A DNA stretch of 64,000 nucleotides from Drosophila miranda (taxonomy: Eukaryota > Arthropoda > Insecta > Diptera > Drosophilidae): NCBI RefSeq assembly GCF_003369915.1, contig NW_022881603.1, forward strand, positions 24,350,264-24,414,263, read 5' to 3'. A program made the translations under genes and the position numbers. This document shows, piece by piece, positions 1 to 11,741 of this stretch; within the stretch, counting starts at the first letter, position 1; each line of letters begins with the position of its first letter. The notes under the pieces are model-generated. The model saw nothing but the letters and a program-made list of their open reading frames with translations. It had not been told where the DNA came from and did not search any database.

Positions 1-25
1 TACGCGATCACGCGTAAACAAAACA

Positions 26-1046
26 GTGGACCAGATAGGAGAAGTTTCAGGGGCGATGTTTGATCTAGATCGGGAGGAACTTGGAGCTGTGGGTGGGTTG
101 CCAAGAACACCGGTCCAGGCCAGGTCAGAAGAATGGCCAGTGTCCGATCCTACACCCACGCTTGCTTCCGAACTGGCATCAGCAGTCAACGTATCGTTGG
201 CTCAGGCTCATGCGACACACAGGGCAGCGAACACTGACTCGATTAGTCGGGTGTTGCAGGAGGAGTTGCGTAAGGGGTTTATCGAGATGATGCACCAACT
301 CAACGAGGTACTCCAGCCGGTTAGACAGCTGCAGCAGCAGAAGGAACCGCAGCGGGAGGAGGTTAACCACGAGCAGGAGTATCGAGGAGCAATCCCGAGG
401 AGCAATCTAGCTCGATTGATGCTCCGATTCCGCCACCAAAACCATTTTTGGCTCGCTCGTGGCGAGGTGGTATTGGTCCGGAACCGTCTTCAGGAGTAGG
501 ACCGACCGCATCCAGTGAGCAGCATCAACGGGGTGGGCATCAAGCGCGAAATTGGCGAAACCCGATAGCACTCAGACAATCGTCAAAAAGGCACTCACAG
601 ATGAGATAGCGAGTTTCGTCTACGGCTTACGGGTTTATTCCTTAGACCAACTGCGGGATGAGTGCGTGGAAATAGAGGCACATCTGAAGAGGAAGGCTCG
701 ATCTTCGTGGCGAGGAGCACCCAAAGCCACAAACTATGGTCGCGGGCCGAATGCGAACGTCAGCGAGGTCGCGCAGGATCGGTCGATTGGCGATGAAGAG
801 GCAGAGGACATTGAGGAAGCGCAAGTGACACAGCGTGTTCCACAGAAGTTGATTTTCTGGAACTGCGGGCAGACCGATCATGGCTTTAGGGACTGTATGG
901 CATCGGAGAGGCGAATTTTCTGCTACCGGTGTGGAAAGCCCGATGCATATTGTCCAACCTGTCCGAATTGCGCGGGAAACGTGAAGAGGGGTGCGATCCA
1001 AGCAGGCGAATCACGCTCACAGAAGGGGCCTGCGCAGAGAAATTAG
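26..1046 (+). pseudogene. gag of the first LTR element, broken into two frames
   Basis: Two reading frames cover this stretch: 26-499 (157 codons) and 552-1046 (164 codons), in different frames. Gag builds the cytoplasmic particle that packages element RNA. The second frame holds two cysteine-rich knuckles. The first (about 867-897) reads CGQTDHGFRDC, so it lacks the usual CxxC start because a tryptophan-asparagine precedes the cysteine. The second (about 922-965) begins CYRC. The gap between 499 and 552 with a frame change suggests an indel. The true start codon may lie left of the window. The downstream pol frame overlaps the end of this frame, which could be a programmed shift as in other Gypsy elements. 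Confidence 0.6.
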
Positions 1047-4000
1047 AAGAAAATAAAAATGAATTAGATAGACGTAAATTGCATGCTAGGTTAAGGAACT
1101 TATCATATGAAGAGCGCTTAAGAAATTATTTAGAAACCAGAAATAGAATATTTTCTGAACTACGAGTGGATGGTATGCGAGCACTGTCGGTGCGGGTGAG
1201 AAAGGCGAGATCCCGTTTTAAGCAAAGGCGAGCTATGAGGAGGCAGGTGATTGCTTCAGTAAAGCGTTGGTGCAAGAAAGACCCGAGAGTTTTCGCAGAA
1301 ATCTCTATAATGGGCGAGTCCGTGCGAGGCCTGTTGGATTCAGGCGCTACACACAGCATGCTAGGGTGTAATGGTCAGAAATTCCTGGAGAAGCTGGGCG
1401 TGGAGGCTCGTCGATATTCTTCTATAGTGAAGGTAGCGAATGGGGAAGATCGCGCAATCGTTGGCCGAGTGGAATTACCGGTGAAATACAAGGGAGAGGT
1501 AAAAGGATTAACGTTTTTCGTATGCCCGTTCTTGGAACAGGAAATTTACTTGGGGGTAGACTTTTGGCGGGTATTCTCATTGGCTCCTGAGGTGATGGGA
1601 GAAGGTCCAGTAGGGGCATCTCACAGATTAGTGGAAGAAGTGCTGGCTGATCAAGTCGCTCACTATGTGGAAGGCCCGGAGAAGGAGATAGTGCAGGAAG
1701 AATGGGAGTTGTCAGAAGAGGAAAGGGCAGCCTTGGATCAGGTGAAGGCAGAGTTTCTGACTTTCGAAGCCGTAGGCCTGGGGAGGACGTCGAGAGAGAC
1801 TCACAAAATTCAGTTGGTGGAGAAGGCCGAGCCTGTGAAGGATCGACATTACCCGCTGTCGCCAGCGATGCAGGAAGTGGTGTGTGGTGAGGTGGACAAA
1901 ATGTTGGCTTTGGGAGTCATCGAGTACAGTGATAGTCCGTGGAGCAACCGTACCACCGTGGTGCGAAGGCCGGGCAAAAATCGTTTCTGCCTCGATGCCC
2001 GAAAGCTCAACAAAGTAACCATCAAGGACGCTTACCCACTTCCTAGCATCGAGGGGATTTTGTCGCGTCTCGATCAGACGATATATATCTCCAGCGTCGA
2101 CTTAAAATTCGCTTTTTGGCAAATCGAGCTGGACGAGCAGAGTCGAACATATACGACGTTCACGGTGCCGGGACGGCCTCTGTACCAGTTCCGTATGATG
2201 CCCTTTGGCCTCTGCAACGCCGCACAACGCCTATGTAGACTGGTCGATAAGGTGATTCCGGTTGAGATGCGTTCAAACGTCTATGCGTATCTCGACGACT
2301 TGCTGATTATAGCTGAGGACTTCCAAACGCACGTGAAGATTCTGCGACAGGTTTCCGAGCGTCTACGAGAAGCAAATTTAACGATAGGGCTGAGCAAATC
2401 TCATTTTTGCTATAAAAACATTAAATACCTGGGATTTATAGTGGGAGGAGGAGCGCTGAAGATGGATCCGGATCGTGTGTCGGCCATTTTGCGCATTCCC
2501 GAGCCGCGATCTGTTCGAGAATTGCGTAGTTTCCTGGGAACTGCGGGCTGGTACCGGCGCTTTATGAAAAACTATGCTGAGATGGCCGGTCCGCTCACAG
2601 ACGCCCTGAAAAAGTCGGGAAATGGAAAGTTTAAATTGACGGAGGAGGCAAAACGAGCCATGGGGGAGCTAAAAGCTGCACACACCTCGGCACCAGTCCT
2701 GGTACACGCGGATTTCAAGCGGCACTTCTACATACAGTGCGACGCCTCACATTATGGAGTAGGAGCCGTACTCTTCCAAAGGGATGACGAGCAGAACGAG
2801 AGGCCCATAGCGTTTTTCTCTGCCAAACTGAATTGCCACCAAAAAAACTCCTCGGTGACAGAGAAAGAGTGTCTGGCAGCCCTCATGGCGATCCTTAAGT
2901 TCCGTCCGTACGTAGAGCTTATGCCGTTTACAGTCATAACTGACCACGCCAGTCTCAAATGGCTCATGACCATGAAGAACCTGGATGGTCGCTTAGCTCG
3001 TTGGTCCCTTCAACTGCAGGCCTTCGATTTCGGCATAGAACACCGGAAAGGAGCGGACAATGTAGTGGCAGATACATTGTCACGCAGTATTGAAGAGCTG
3101 GAAGTGGATCCGAGTAGTATCCTGGGTTTTGAAACGGTGGAGTTTGAATCTGGAGAATATCAGGAGTTAAGGAAGGAAATAACAGAGAACCAAGACCGCT
3201 TACCTGATCTCCAGATTGTTGACGGCATGATATTCAAGCGTATGCGCTTTGAACGATTGGATGATCAACTGGAGGGCGCCGTCTGGAAATTGTGGGTTCC
3301 GAGTTCGCTGACGGCCGCGTTGATAGACAAATCACATTCGGAAGAGAAGACAGCGCACGGAGGAATCGCGAAAACCTTGCACTTATTGCGTAGGCAGTTT
3401 TACTGGCCGAACATGGCGATAGAGGTGCGGGATTATATCCGACGGTGCACCGTGTGCAAGGAGTCGAAAGCGCCGAATTATCGGATGCAGGTCGGGATGG
3501 GGCAAGAAGTGGTCACTGAGCGCCCGTTCCAAAAACTTTATATTGATTTTTTGGGCAAATATCCGCGGTCAAAGAACGGTCAGGCGTGGATATTTATTGT
3601 AGTTGACCAGTTCTCTAAGTTCACATTCCTAAAGACCATGACCAAGGCCACAGCAAAGGAAGTTGTAAGATTCCTCGTTCACGAGGTGTTTTACAAGTTT
3701 GGAGTGCCGGAGATGATTCACTCGGACAATGGGGCTCAGTTCGTCTCGAAAACTTTTAAGGAGATGACCGATGCATTCGGAGTCACTCATATGAGGACGC
3801 CAGTGTATTCTCCGCAGAGTAACGCAGCCGAAGGCGTGAATCGCACAGTACTCAGCGCGATTCGGGCGTATCTGGAAGACGATCACCGGGACTGGGATGT
3901 GCATCTGCCGGAGATAGAACTGGCTATTAGGAACTCGGTTCACGAGGCAACAGGCGTAACACCAATCTTTGCAGTCTTCGGGCAGCAAATGTATTTGCAT

Positions 4001-4213
4001 GGGTCATGCTACAAGCTGGCAAAGCGACTGCGGTCAATCGGCGAGCATGACATATCGCTGCTGGAGGGTCAGGACAAGCGACAACTCATCCAAGAGAGGA
4101 TTCGCGCTAGTTTACATCAGGCATACGAGCGTAGTAGGGTAAGATACAACCAGCGAGCTCGGGTGTTTTACGCGAGGCCGGGACAAGAGGTTCCGCCGAA
4201 ATTTTGTCCTTAG
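929..4213 (+). CDS. pol polyprotein (PR-RT-RNase H-IN) of the first LTR element, nearly intact
   Basis: This is a 1094-codon open frame. The aspartic protease site DSG is at residue 137 (nt 1337). The reverse transcriptase catalytic box YLDD is at residues 454-457 (nt 2288-2299). An RNase H aspartate sits in CDASHYG at about nt 2741. Integrase has an HHCC zinc finger (about nt 3334-3460) and the catalytic triad D873, D933, E968, with the diagnostic 35-residue spacing between the last two. The frame stops at 4211-4213, but the sequence to 4361 in another frame reads as a normal integrase C-terminal tail, so a single-base loss near 4190 probably truncates the protein. The first ~100 residues overlap gag and may not be translated as drawn. 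It is a mobile-element enzyme, not a host gene. Confidence 0.85.
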   Translation: MWKARCILSNLSELRGKREEGCDPSRRITLTEGACAEKLEENKNELDRRKLHARLRNLSYEERLRNYLETRNRIFSELRVDGMRALSVRVRKARSRFKQRRAMRRQVIASVKRWCKKDPRVFAEISIMGESVRGLLDSGATHSMLGCNGQKFLEKLGVEARRYSSIVKVANGEDRAIVGRVELPVKYKGEVKGLTFFVCPFLEQEIYLGVDFWRVFSLAPEVMGEGPVGASHRLVEEVLADQVAHYVEGPEKEIVQEEWELSEEERAALDQVKAEFLTFEAVGLGRTSRETHKIQLVEKAEPVKDRHYPLSPAMQEVVCGEVDKMLALGVIEYSDSPWSNRTTVVRRPGKNRFCLDARKLNKVTIKDAYPLPSIEGILSRLDQTIYISSVDLKFAFWQIELDEQSRTYTTFTVPGRPLYQFRMMPFGLCNAAQRLCRLVDKVIPVEMRSNVYAYLDDLLIIAEDFQTHVKILRQVSERLREANLTIGLSKSHFCYKNIKYLGFIVGGGALKMDPDRVSAILRIPEPRSVRELRSFLGTAGWYRRFMKNYAEMAGPLTDALKKSGNGKFKLTEEAKRAMGELKAAHTSAPVLVHADFKRHFYIQCDASHYGVGAVLFQRDDEQNERPIAFFSAKLNCHQKNSSVTEKECLAALMAILKFRPYVELMPFTVITDHASLKWLMTMKNLDGRLARWSLQLQAFDFGIEHRKGADNVVADTLSRSIEELEVDPSSILGFETVEFESGEYQELRKEITENQDRLPDLQIVDGMIFKRMRFERLDDQLEGAVWKLWVPSSLTAALIDKSHSEEKTAHGGIAKTLHLLRRQFYWPNMAIEVRDYIRRCTVCKESKAPNYRMQVGMGQEVVTERPFQKLYIDFLGKYPRSKNGQAWIFIVVDQFSKFTFLKTMTKATAKEVVRFLVHEVFYKFGVPEMIHSDNGAQFVSKTFKEMTDAFGVTHMRTPVYSPQSNAAEGVNRTVLSAIRAYLEDDHRDWDVHLPEIELAIRNSVHEATGVTPIFAVFGQQMYLHGSCYKLAKRLRSIGEHDISLLEGQDKRQLIQERIRASLHQAYERSRVRYNQRARVFYARPGQEVPPKFCP

Positions 4214-4372
4214 TGACTTTGGAAAAGGCTTTAATGCCAAGTTCGCGCGCAAATTCATCCGATGCCGGGTAGTGAAGCCAGTAGGAGAGAACGCGTATGC
4301 TCTGGAGGACCTTAACGGCCGTCCCATAGGAGTGTACCACGCCAAAGACCTGAGAATGTAGTGAGGGGTGGG

Positions 4373-5804
4373 TGTGGCCTACGTTGGGCGCGGCAGAAGA
4401 ATGCAGGGCACGCCGGCGTGTGCTCAATAGTGTTCCGGAATCCGGTGGGCATGCCCACGCGTATGTTGTCCCTCCTGGGACTGACGACATACTCGTGGTG
4501 GTGTTCCAGGCCCACCTGAACGATAGGTGGCCAGGGCTGAGGGCGACGCGCCATCTAGCGGAAGTCCAGGGAGGCTCGATGGTGTATGGGGACATCGGGG
4601 GGAGCTGCAGCCTTTACTGGGGATATAAGGAAGAGAATAGGATTAGTTATATGTATTAGTAAGGGAAAAAGGGGATAAATAGGAGTGAAAATATTAGAAA
4701 ACGTGGATTGGATTATGGAAATCGTGGAGCGTGGACGGATTAACGTCGAAATTTGAAATTTTGTGCTTAAAACAGAAAGAGTGAAGTGAGTACAGAAAAG
4801 GCGGGCGATAAAATAGGTTGTAATGCAGAAAATTTTACTAACAGCCGGCAACACACACACGCGCACACGTATACACGGACCTATATAAATTTAGGGCTGA
4901 CCGGCCACGGCCGGTCCGCACTCCAAACACCGTTCCACATTAAATGTTATTTTGTTCCGTGTGTTGTCCTTTATTTAGTAATTAGTATTAGCTTAAACCG
5001 TTTAACGTAAAATTTTGGCCATTGAAAAAAAATATGTAAAAACACCAACACCTTTCACGAACCTAAATCTGCGATCAGCTGTTCAGTGCCAGAAGATTAA
5101 CCCTTAGTGGGTGACGCGGGGGTCCCATCAGTCCACCGTATTTGGTCGAGCGATTTGTGGAAAAATATTGTTTATTGTTTATGTCCCGGGGACCCTTAAC
5201 AAGAGCTCTTGGTAGGTTAAGTCTCCGTAGGGGCCCGAGTTAAATTAACTCCCGTAAAACTGGATCCACTCATCTACACATATTCCATTACGTATGGGTG
5301 AGGGTATCCCTGTTGGTTGAACGAAATTTCAGCAGTTATTTCCTTGTTTGCCTTTGTGTCGAACGTTTTGGTGTTTCTTAGTGGTTAGTGATAATTTTGA
5401 GTATAGCTATTTATTAATGAGAAAGATTAAATTGTCAATTTACGATTATTAAAGCTTGGATATATATTGAAGCATGATGCATTAAATTTAAAATAGAGGG
5501 AGGACGCGTGGCGTAAGCCATGGATTAGGCCAGCCGTTACCGTTCCAGCAGAGGGTGGCCAAAATGAACGTTGTGTTTGGTCACAGGTAGGTCGGGCGCG
5601 CGAAGTGATAACACCCAAACTTCACCCACTTGATAGCCGTCTGTTTATGATTTTCTTTGTTGTTGTTAGGTTGTTGTTAGTTTTGATGTCCCGAGAAGTA
5701 GTATGTCTCCTTTTTTGTCTACATTTGGCGGGCAAGGGGAACTACCCAGCCCTGGGGTCGACAGCTAGCCGGCATTGCCCTCTGGGAAACAAGCCAAGTG
5801 TAAC
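4373..5804 (+). repeat. 3' LTR of the first element (right border uncertain)
   Basis: The segment follows the pol tail and a purine tract. It has a promoter-like TATATAAAT at 4882-4890, an AT-rich polyadenylation-like stretch around 4940-4980, and no convincing reading frame. The right border is set by the CA of GTGTAACA and is a guess, since no second LTR is in the window for comparison. The same stretch includes the 'gene-free' DNA 5010-5800. Confidence 0.45.
4882..4890 (+). promoter_or_regulatory. TATA-like box inside the LTR
   Basis: TATATAAAT lies about 510 bp into the LTR and is followed by GC-rich and then AT-rich DNA. In LTR elements the U3 promoter sits at such a place and would drive transcription of a downstream copy. 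Inferred from sequence only. Confidence 0.4.
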
Positions 5805-5973
5805 ATGTAAATATACCTCCACATTCAGCAAAGAAGTTCCGTTGATTATTTATCCCACAAGAATATCCATATTCTAGTAAACTCTTCGCCAGCCCAAAAA
5901 AATATCCCCCAATATATAATAAACAACAAATATATCGATATATTCATGCAATATATATTTCTCATCCCTAGTT

Positions 5974-5984
5974 CCCTCTTTCCG
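5974..5984 (+). promoter_or_regulatory. RpS15 start region with 5' TOP-like pyrimidine tract
   Basis: A CCCTCTTTCC tract ends about 25 bp before the ATG. Ribosomal protein mRNAs in flies start at such pyrimidine tracts (5' TOP), which allow growth-dependent translation control. No TATA box is seen directly upstream, as usual for this class. The putative LTR end is under 200 bp upstream, so the promoter region is short. Confidence 0.6.
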
Positions 5985-6007
5985 TTCACGTCACTTTCAA
6001 CGTCAAG

Positions 6008-6778
<771 letters not shown>

Positions 6779-6825
6779 GCACTGCCAGTGTTTGTTTGGC
6801 TGCTTTCTTTTGTATTTTCATGTGA

Positions 6826-6831
6826 AATAAA
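6826..6831 (+). terminator. RpS15 polyadenylation signal
   Basis: A canonical AATAAA lies 48 bp after the RpS15 stop codon, giving a short 3' UTR as is normal for ribosomal protein genes. Confidence 0.75.
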
Positions 6832-7009
6832 GGAAACGTACTTCTATAAGAACTCTGTTGCGTTTTTATGCAGCCGGACCGGTGAATCCAGAAAGTTAAC
6901 GAGAACAAGAAACGTTAAGAAATGTACATTATCTATTTATTGGAACTTGTTAATCAGTTGCTATATGCATGCACAGAGTGATATACCGCCACACTAGGCT
7001 GGATCACAG

Positions 7010-9920
7010 CTATCTGCGCAGCCGCCGGGCGATGTTGTTGCTGCTGCTGCTGGTGACCGCAGCGCGGTCGTACGCCGTGTCTTTCATGTGGGAATCGTCC
7101 AGTTGCTGATGCTGAGGATGCCTAGTGCTCCTGCTCATCTCACTAACGTCGGCCGATCCGTAGGCACTGTCTTTAACTTAAGAAGCATATGGAACATTAG
7201 ATAACATTGGATGGAAACTGCGCAGCTCTGAAAGATCGGCAAGGATGATTGGAGGCGATTAGTAAGGCCAGCGGGAGTCATCGCCTAAAGAAGGAACTGT
7301 CATAGCAGGCGGTTGTCTGGAAATGCTGCCGAAAGCGGGGTAAGCAGCGGTGGCGATGGAGGATTTAAGAATGCTCCTGGTCGAGCTGCGGGTGCCAACG
7401 GCGATGGAGTTCTTGGCAGCGGGGGTTGGACGGTTGTTATTCGCCGGACTGGCCGGAGACGCGTTCACATCGAATGTGGTTAGCAGGAGGCAGCTGCTCT
7501 GCGTGCGATTTAGGAAGCCATCGCTGCGCGGTATCAGCCTCACCTAGTCGATTTAGCTCCGTCTCCATGGAGGTGCACATGGTCAGGTTGCTGGCTAGCA
7601 GATCCTGCCTGGAGCCCAGTGTCATCAGGCTGTCTGCATTGTTCAGAGTGGAGGCCGTGCTATAGTTGGATGGACTGGCGGACTTGGAATATTGCATGGC
7701 CACTTGGCCCATTTCGCTGGGACCCTGCTGCAGGGCCCCCGTGCGTGGATCGAAGTGTTTCTGTGTGGCGTCTTTCAAGGTGCTCTTGACCTCCTTGGGG
7801 ATCTGTTCCTGCGTCTGTTTGCGCAGCGAGGATATGTGACCGGGCAGCGGCTCGCGTGATGTGGATGATGAGGGCGATGCGGAGTTTGTCTCCTCATTCT
7901 CCTCCTGGAACGAGAGATATTAAAAGAAATGATATATGCTATGGCTATGAAAAATATAGTGCCTCTTTACCTCATCCTCCTCTGTGATGATGGACGACTC
8001 TATCCAGTCTTTGATGCGATTCTTCTTCTGCTGGCGATCGACATTCGTCTCGATCCCGCAGTCGGCCAATGTGTAGAGCAGTCGGTTCTTCTCATCGGGG
8101 CTGCTGTGAAAGGAGTACATGGATGGGCACAGCTCATCCGTCTCATACTCGGCCATATCCTTCTTTGCCGACTTGGCCAGCCAGCGATCGTCGAGGAACT
8201 TTGTTACATCGGCCAGACTCTTGGGGCGGTTCGACATTCGCGCGAAGAACCGCTTAAACATGCGCTGGGCATTGGAGGTGAGCAGCTTGAACAGTCGAGG
8301 CGTGCGCCGCAGCGGCATCATCATAAGGCCCCCCTGCCAGGCCAAGTACCGCACATAACGGGGATCATCCGAGGCTGCCTTCTGCCAGGGCAGGCACCCG
8401 GTCAAGCAGACAAAGATCACGATTCCAAACTGCCAAACATCATGGCTAGGATCGGCTCTGAAAGGGAGAGGAGTCTCAGCTAAGAGGGAATGGATCTTGG
8501 GAGTCTCTACACCATACTTACTTGTAGCTGCCTTCGGGCTTTATTTCTAATACTTAAGGGGGACTGTAGGGCAGCCACTCGTTCCGCCGCTCCACGCTGG
8601 CGCCCGTCGGGAAGGACTCTCCGAAATCACACAACTTTATGCGCTGAAAGTCCGCGCGATAGATGAGCACATTATCCAACTTGATGTCCCGATGCACGAT
8701 GTCTCTACGAAGAAAAGTAATCTCAGTATCAAATAGCTCATCGGTGGAATAGGGCGACACTCACTTTGAATGCATGTAGTCTATGGCGGAGGCCAACTGC
8801 TTGGCCACGCGCTTGCTGTACACCTCGCCCACGCCCGTATCCGTCACATTCGATGTAAGATCCCCTAAAAGTAGAGCATATATGTTCATATGGGAACCTC
8901 ACTTAGATAATTAGTTGGCTCATACCTAGAGGCGCATATTCCTGGGTGAATACATAGAAGCCGGCCGTCTCAAGTGCCACATCATAGGTGGTCACAATAT
9001 GTCGGTGCACACCCAAATGGAGTCCGTAGTGAAACTCCCGATAGAAGTCGCGCAGCGTCACATATGGTTTGGGTACCGCCTTGAGTACCATTTCTGTCTG
9101 GGATCCGCGGTGCTCCACCAGAAGTATCTTGCCGAACCATCCATCACCCACAATTTGTATTATATCAAACTCGTCCACAAGCTGGATCTATACATAGAAA
9201 TCGAATTAAAATTGCTATAATTTATGTATATATATTAAATTCAGAGAATAGTTATGTTGATATAAAGAGCGGATACATCGGAAATCGATTTGGAATGGAA
9301 AGTTTTGGTCTATTGCTGAACTTTGGCCAGACGTTCCAGTTCCTCCATTCTTCTGGGAATTACTATAGGAATCTGGCTTCTATCAACATGTGTCTTCTCT
9401 CAAATGCAACTGAGTCACAAAGGAAAACATCTCCATGTAAATTCTCAGTTTAGACCAACCTCAACTACGAATACATCTGCGAAACTATATTTATAAGTGT
9501 ATGTGCCCATACCTAGACCCATTAAACATTACTGTATTCGCGACCGAGACGATGCCAGGCGATGCATATTGCTGTTTGTGTTTAATGATCAGAAATCTAA
9601 TCGTTAACATGGCATTTTCCCTGTTGTGTTGTAGACGATTTCCCGGTGAAGAGATTATTGGCCAATCATAACGATCAACGCCGAACTGGGCCACGTCGAA
9701 CTCTTAATACCTTTCTATATCTATTTGTTTATTTGGGTAGATATCACAGCATAATAATGGCTAATAAGATGTTCGTAAATCACACAGATAAACATATCAA
9801 AATATAATTGCTAGAACATTCAAAATTGATCATGGATGATGGATGGTGGATACTTGGGCTTACCTTCTCCAACTTGAACTCCCGGATCTTGTGAATGTTT
9901 CCGCGTGGATTCTTTGACAT
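7010..9920 (-). pseudogene. SBK-like serine/threonine protein kinase, disabled copy
   Basis: Exons read on the minus strand: 9920-9864 (ATG, 19 codons), 9181-8926, 8864-8765, 8704-8522, 8457-7971, 7904 to about 7260, and a last coding piece ending with TAG at 7012-7010. All mapped introns are GT-AG and phases agree through the first five junctions. The kinase domain has a glycine loop (GDGWFGK), the ATP lysine (VLKAVPK), the catalytic loop HRDIKLDN and DFG, followed by the WLPYSPP activation segment. This is the SBK (SH3-binding-domain kinase) type. A TAA at 8556-8554 falls where that segment should continue (glutamate expected), cutting the domain in half, although the exon then stays open for another 10 codons and splices in phase. 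Exon 6 also changes frame near 7545. I believe this is the ortholog of an uncharacterised fly SBK gene on 2R, but do not name it. Confidence 0.8.
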
Positions 9921-11053
9921 TTTGTCTGTTTACATAGGATGTTTTAGGTTGAAAAAATTGTCTCGAGCCAAATTGTCTCACGTCACATCACTTCACTTGC
10001 TGCTTGGATTATCCCTGATTCAATTTGAATTCTAGCGATTCGGAGTTTTAACCACGAAAAGACAACAAAAGCGGTCCGTCCACGCATATATTTATGTACA
10101 TATATGTATCTAAAGGGGTATGTACTCTTATGTATTTACATTTTGTAAATATTTATAGCGACAGCCGCAGAAACAGCGCCGAAGGAAAACATTTCTATAT
10201 CTGTTGGATTCCTCCTTTATACGCGCTAGTATTACTCGTATCCGTATTTATGTGCGTTGTCCGCCGCTTCTGTCTACAGCCAAAGTAAATTACGAGATGA
10301 ATTGTTCAGTTTGCTGCGTTTTACTTCCTGGTCTGGTAGGGCCTGACCAGCACTTTGTAAACGTTTCGTGAATGGACTTTCGGGAAGGGGACGGACTGCT
10401 GCTGCAATTGTGGTAGTGGAAATTCACCAAACAATAATCTCCGACACACTATGAATGTAGTAGATACATACATATGTATAAGTATATGTATCTATCTAGA
10501 TATGCATCCGCACACAATACGGAATTTGAAATCTCTCGCCCCGACAAGATTTTAGAACCAGGCCGCCATCTGTTCTCCTCCCAGCGATCTCTACAGTCAC
10601 TCACTCGATCACTCACTCACTCTCCCGGCTTCGGTGTTCCGTTTTGATGTTTGCTTTCTCTTTGATTTTATGCATCGCTTTATGCATAATATCAACAGCT
10701 AAATTAAAAATAATGCTCGCCTCTCCCTCTTATATAAAAACCTTTGCGAAAGTATATGAAATTTCAGCCCAAAAGAATTCGGGTCAAATGTAACAAACGC
10801 AGCGAGCTCTATCTACACGCGACTCTAAACGGAATGCCACATGGGGGCGCCTCAAAAGTGTTAACTTTGGAGTCCATATGCACCCAGATAGGACCGTATG
10901 TACATATGTATATTTAATGTTGCACTGTTGTCCCCGCGTATGCTTCTGCATCCGACATAGACGATAGTCCGTTGCCAACTGCTCCCCGAAATGAATTCAA
11001 TTTAAAATTTTCGAAACACATATATGTAGAAATCAAAATGTTTTCGAAATACA
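9921..11053. other. Kinase upstream / intergenic DNA
   Basis: No coding exon recognised. The DNA is AT-rich with short runs such as TATGTACATA, and a plus-strand TATATAAAAA at about 10732. It probably contains the kinase 5' UTR and promoter on the minus strand. A purine/pyrimidine-rich CACTC repeat lies at 10597-10621. Confidence 0.5.
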
Positions 11054-11487
11054 TGTAAGAAGGAGTGGGCCAGCTGGCCTATTGAGGGGGCAGCGGAGAT
11101 AAGCAACAGCAGTAATAACAGCAGCAGAGGAACAGCTGATTAGCAGCAACAGCAGTAATAACAGCAGCAGAGGAACAGCTGATTAGCAGTAACAGCAGTG
11201 GTAACAGCAGCAGAAACATCAGTAATAACAGCAGCAGAGGAACAGCTGCTTAGCAGTAACAGCAGCAGCAACAGCAGTAGTAACAGCAGCAGATCAACAG
11301 CGGACAGAGAAGAAGAGGAACCGAGCGAAGCAGTGAAAAGGAGAGAACAGCAGCATACGGACGGCGACCCAAGCAGCAGCAGAAAATCAGCAAAAATAAG
11401 CCGTAACATTAAGAACTTTTGTAAGCACACATACCAGGCCACCGCGATAATAATACGAATAAACAATACTCTAAATAATATCTTACA
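11054..11487 (+). repeat. 5' LTR, CAG-LTR element copy 1
   Basis: Runs from TGTAAG to CTTACA. The middle is made of imperfect tandem units rich in CAGCAG, TAATAACAG and GAGGAACAGCTGATTAG. The untranslated leader follows at 11488. Confidence 0.85.
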
Positions 11488-11741
11488 TTTGGGGGCTCAA
11501 CCAGTCGCGTACTGCCTGTGTAAAGTGGAAAAAATCAAAAATTGTGTGTCTCATGTCTCAGAGTCCGTCAGCAGACAAAGCGAGACGGAAAAGCAAAAAT
11601 TCGGTGCAAAAAAACTGCGCATTAGACTCTCAGAAGCCGCAAGCAGAGGAAGCGAGACAGCGAGTGGGTGAAAAGAAGAACCGAGAAAAAAGGGTTGTTT
11701 CAAGCCGGCTGCCCACAAGAGTATTGTGCAGTAGAATTATA

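Larger units (their letters stand above)
1..5804 (+). mobile_element. LTR retrotransposon (Gypsy/Metaviridae type, Osvaldo/Ulysses-like), 5' end outside the window
   Basis: The order gag zinc knuckles, protease, reverse transcriptase, RNase H, integrase (integrase last) places it in the Gypsy superfamily. The left LTR lies outside the window, so the total length is unknown. The right LTR seems to start at about 4373 with TGTGGCC, directly after a purine-rich tract (4361-4372). Its right border is uncertain: 5804, at the end of GTGTAACA, is my best guess, and anything from about 5000 to 5880 is possible. A long LTR (above 1 kb) would fit Osvaldo/Ulysses relatives. No env-like reading frame lies between pol and the LTR. 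The group name is from protein resemblance only. Confidence 0.75.

Noticed and set aside
4214..5804. Possible env gene after pol in the first element
   Set aside because: No long frame or signal peptide lies between pol and the LTR.
11140..11466. Minus-strand frame with leucine and cysteine runs
   Set aside because: It is the reverse reading of the CAG repeats in the LTR, not a membrane protein.
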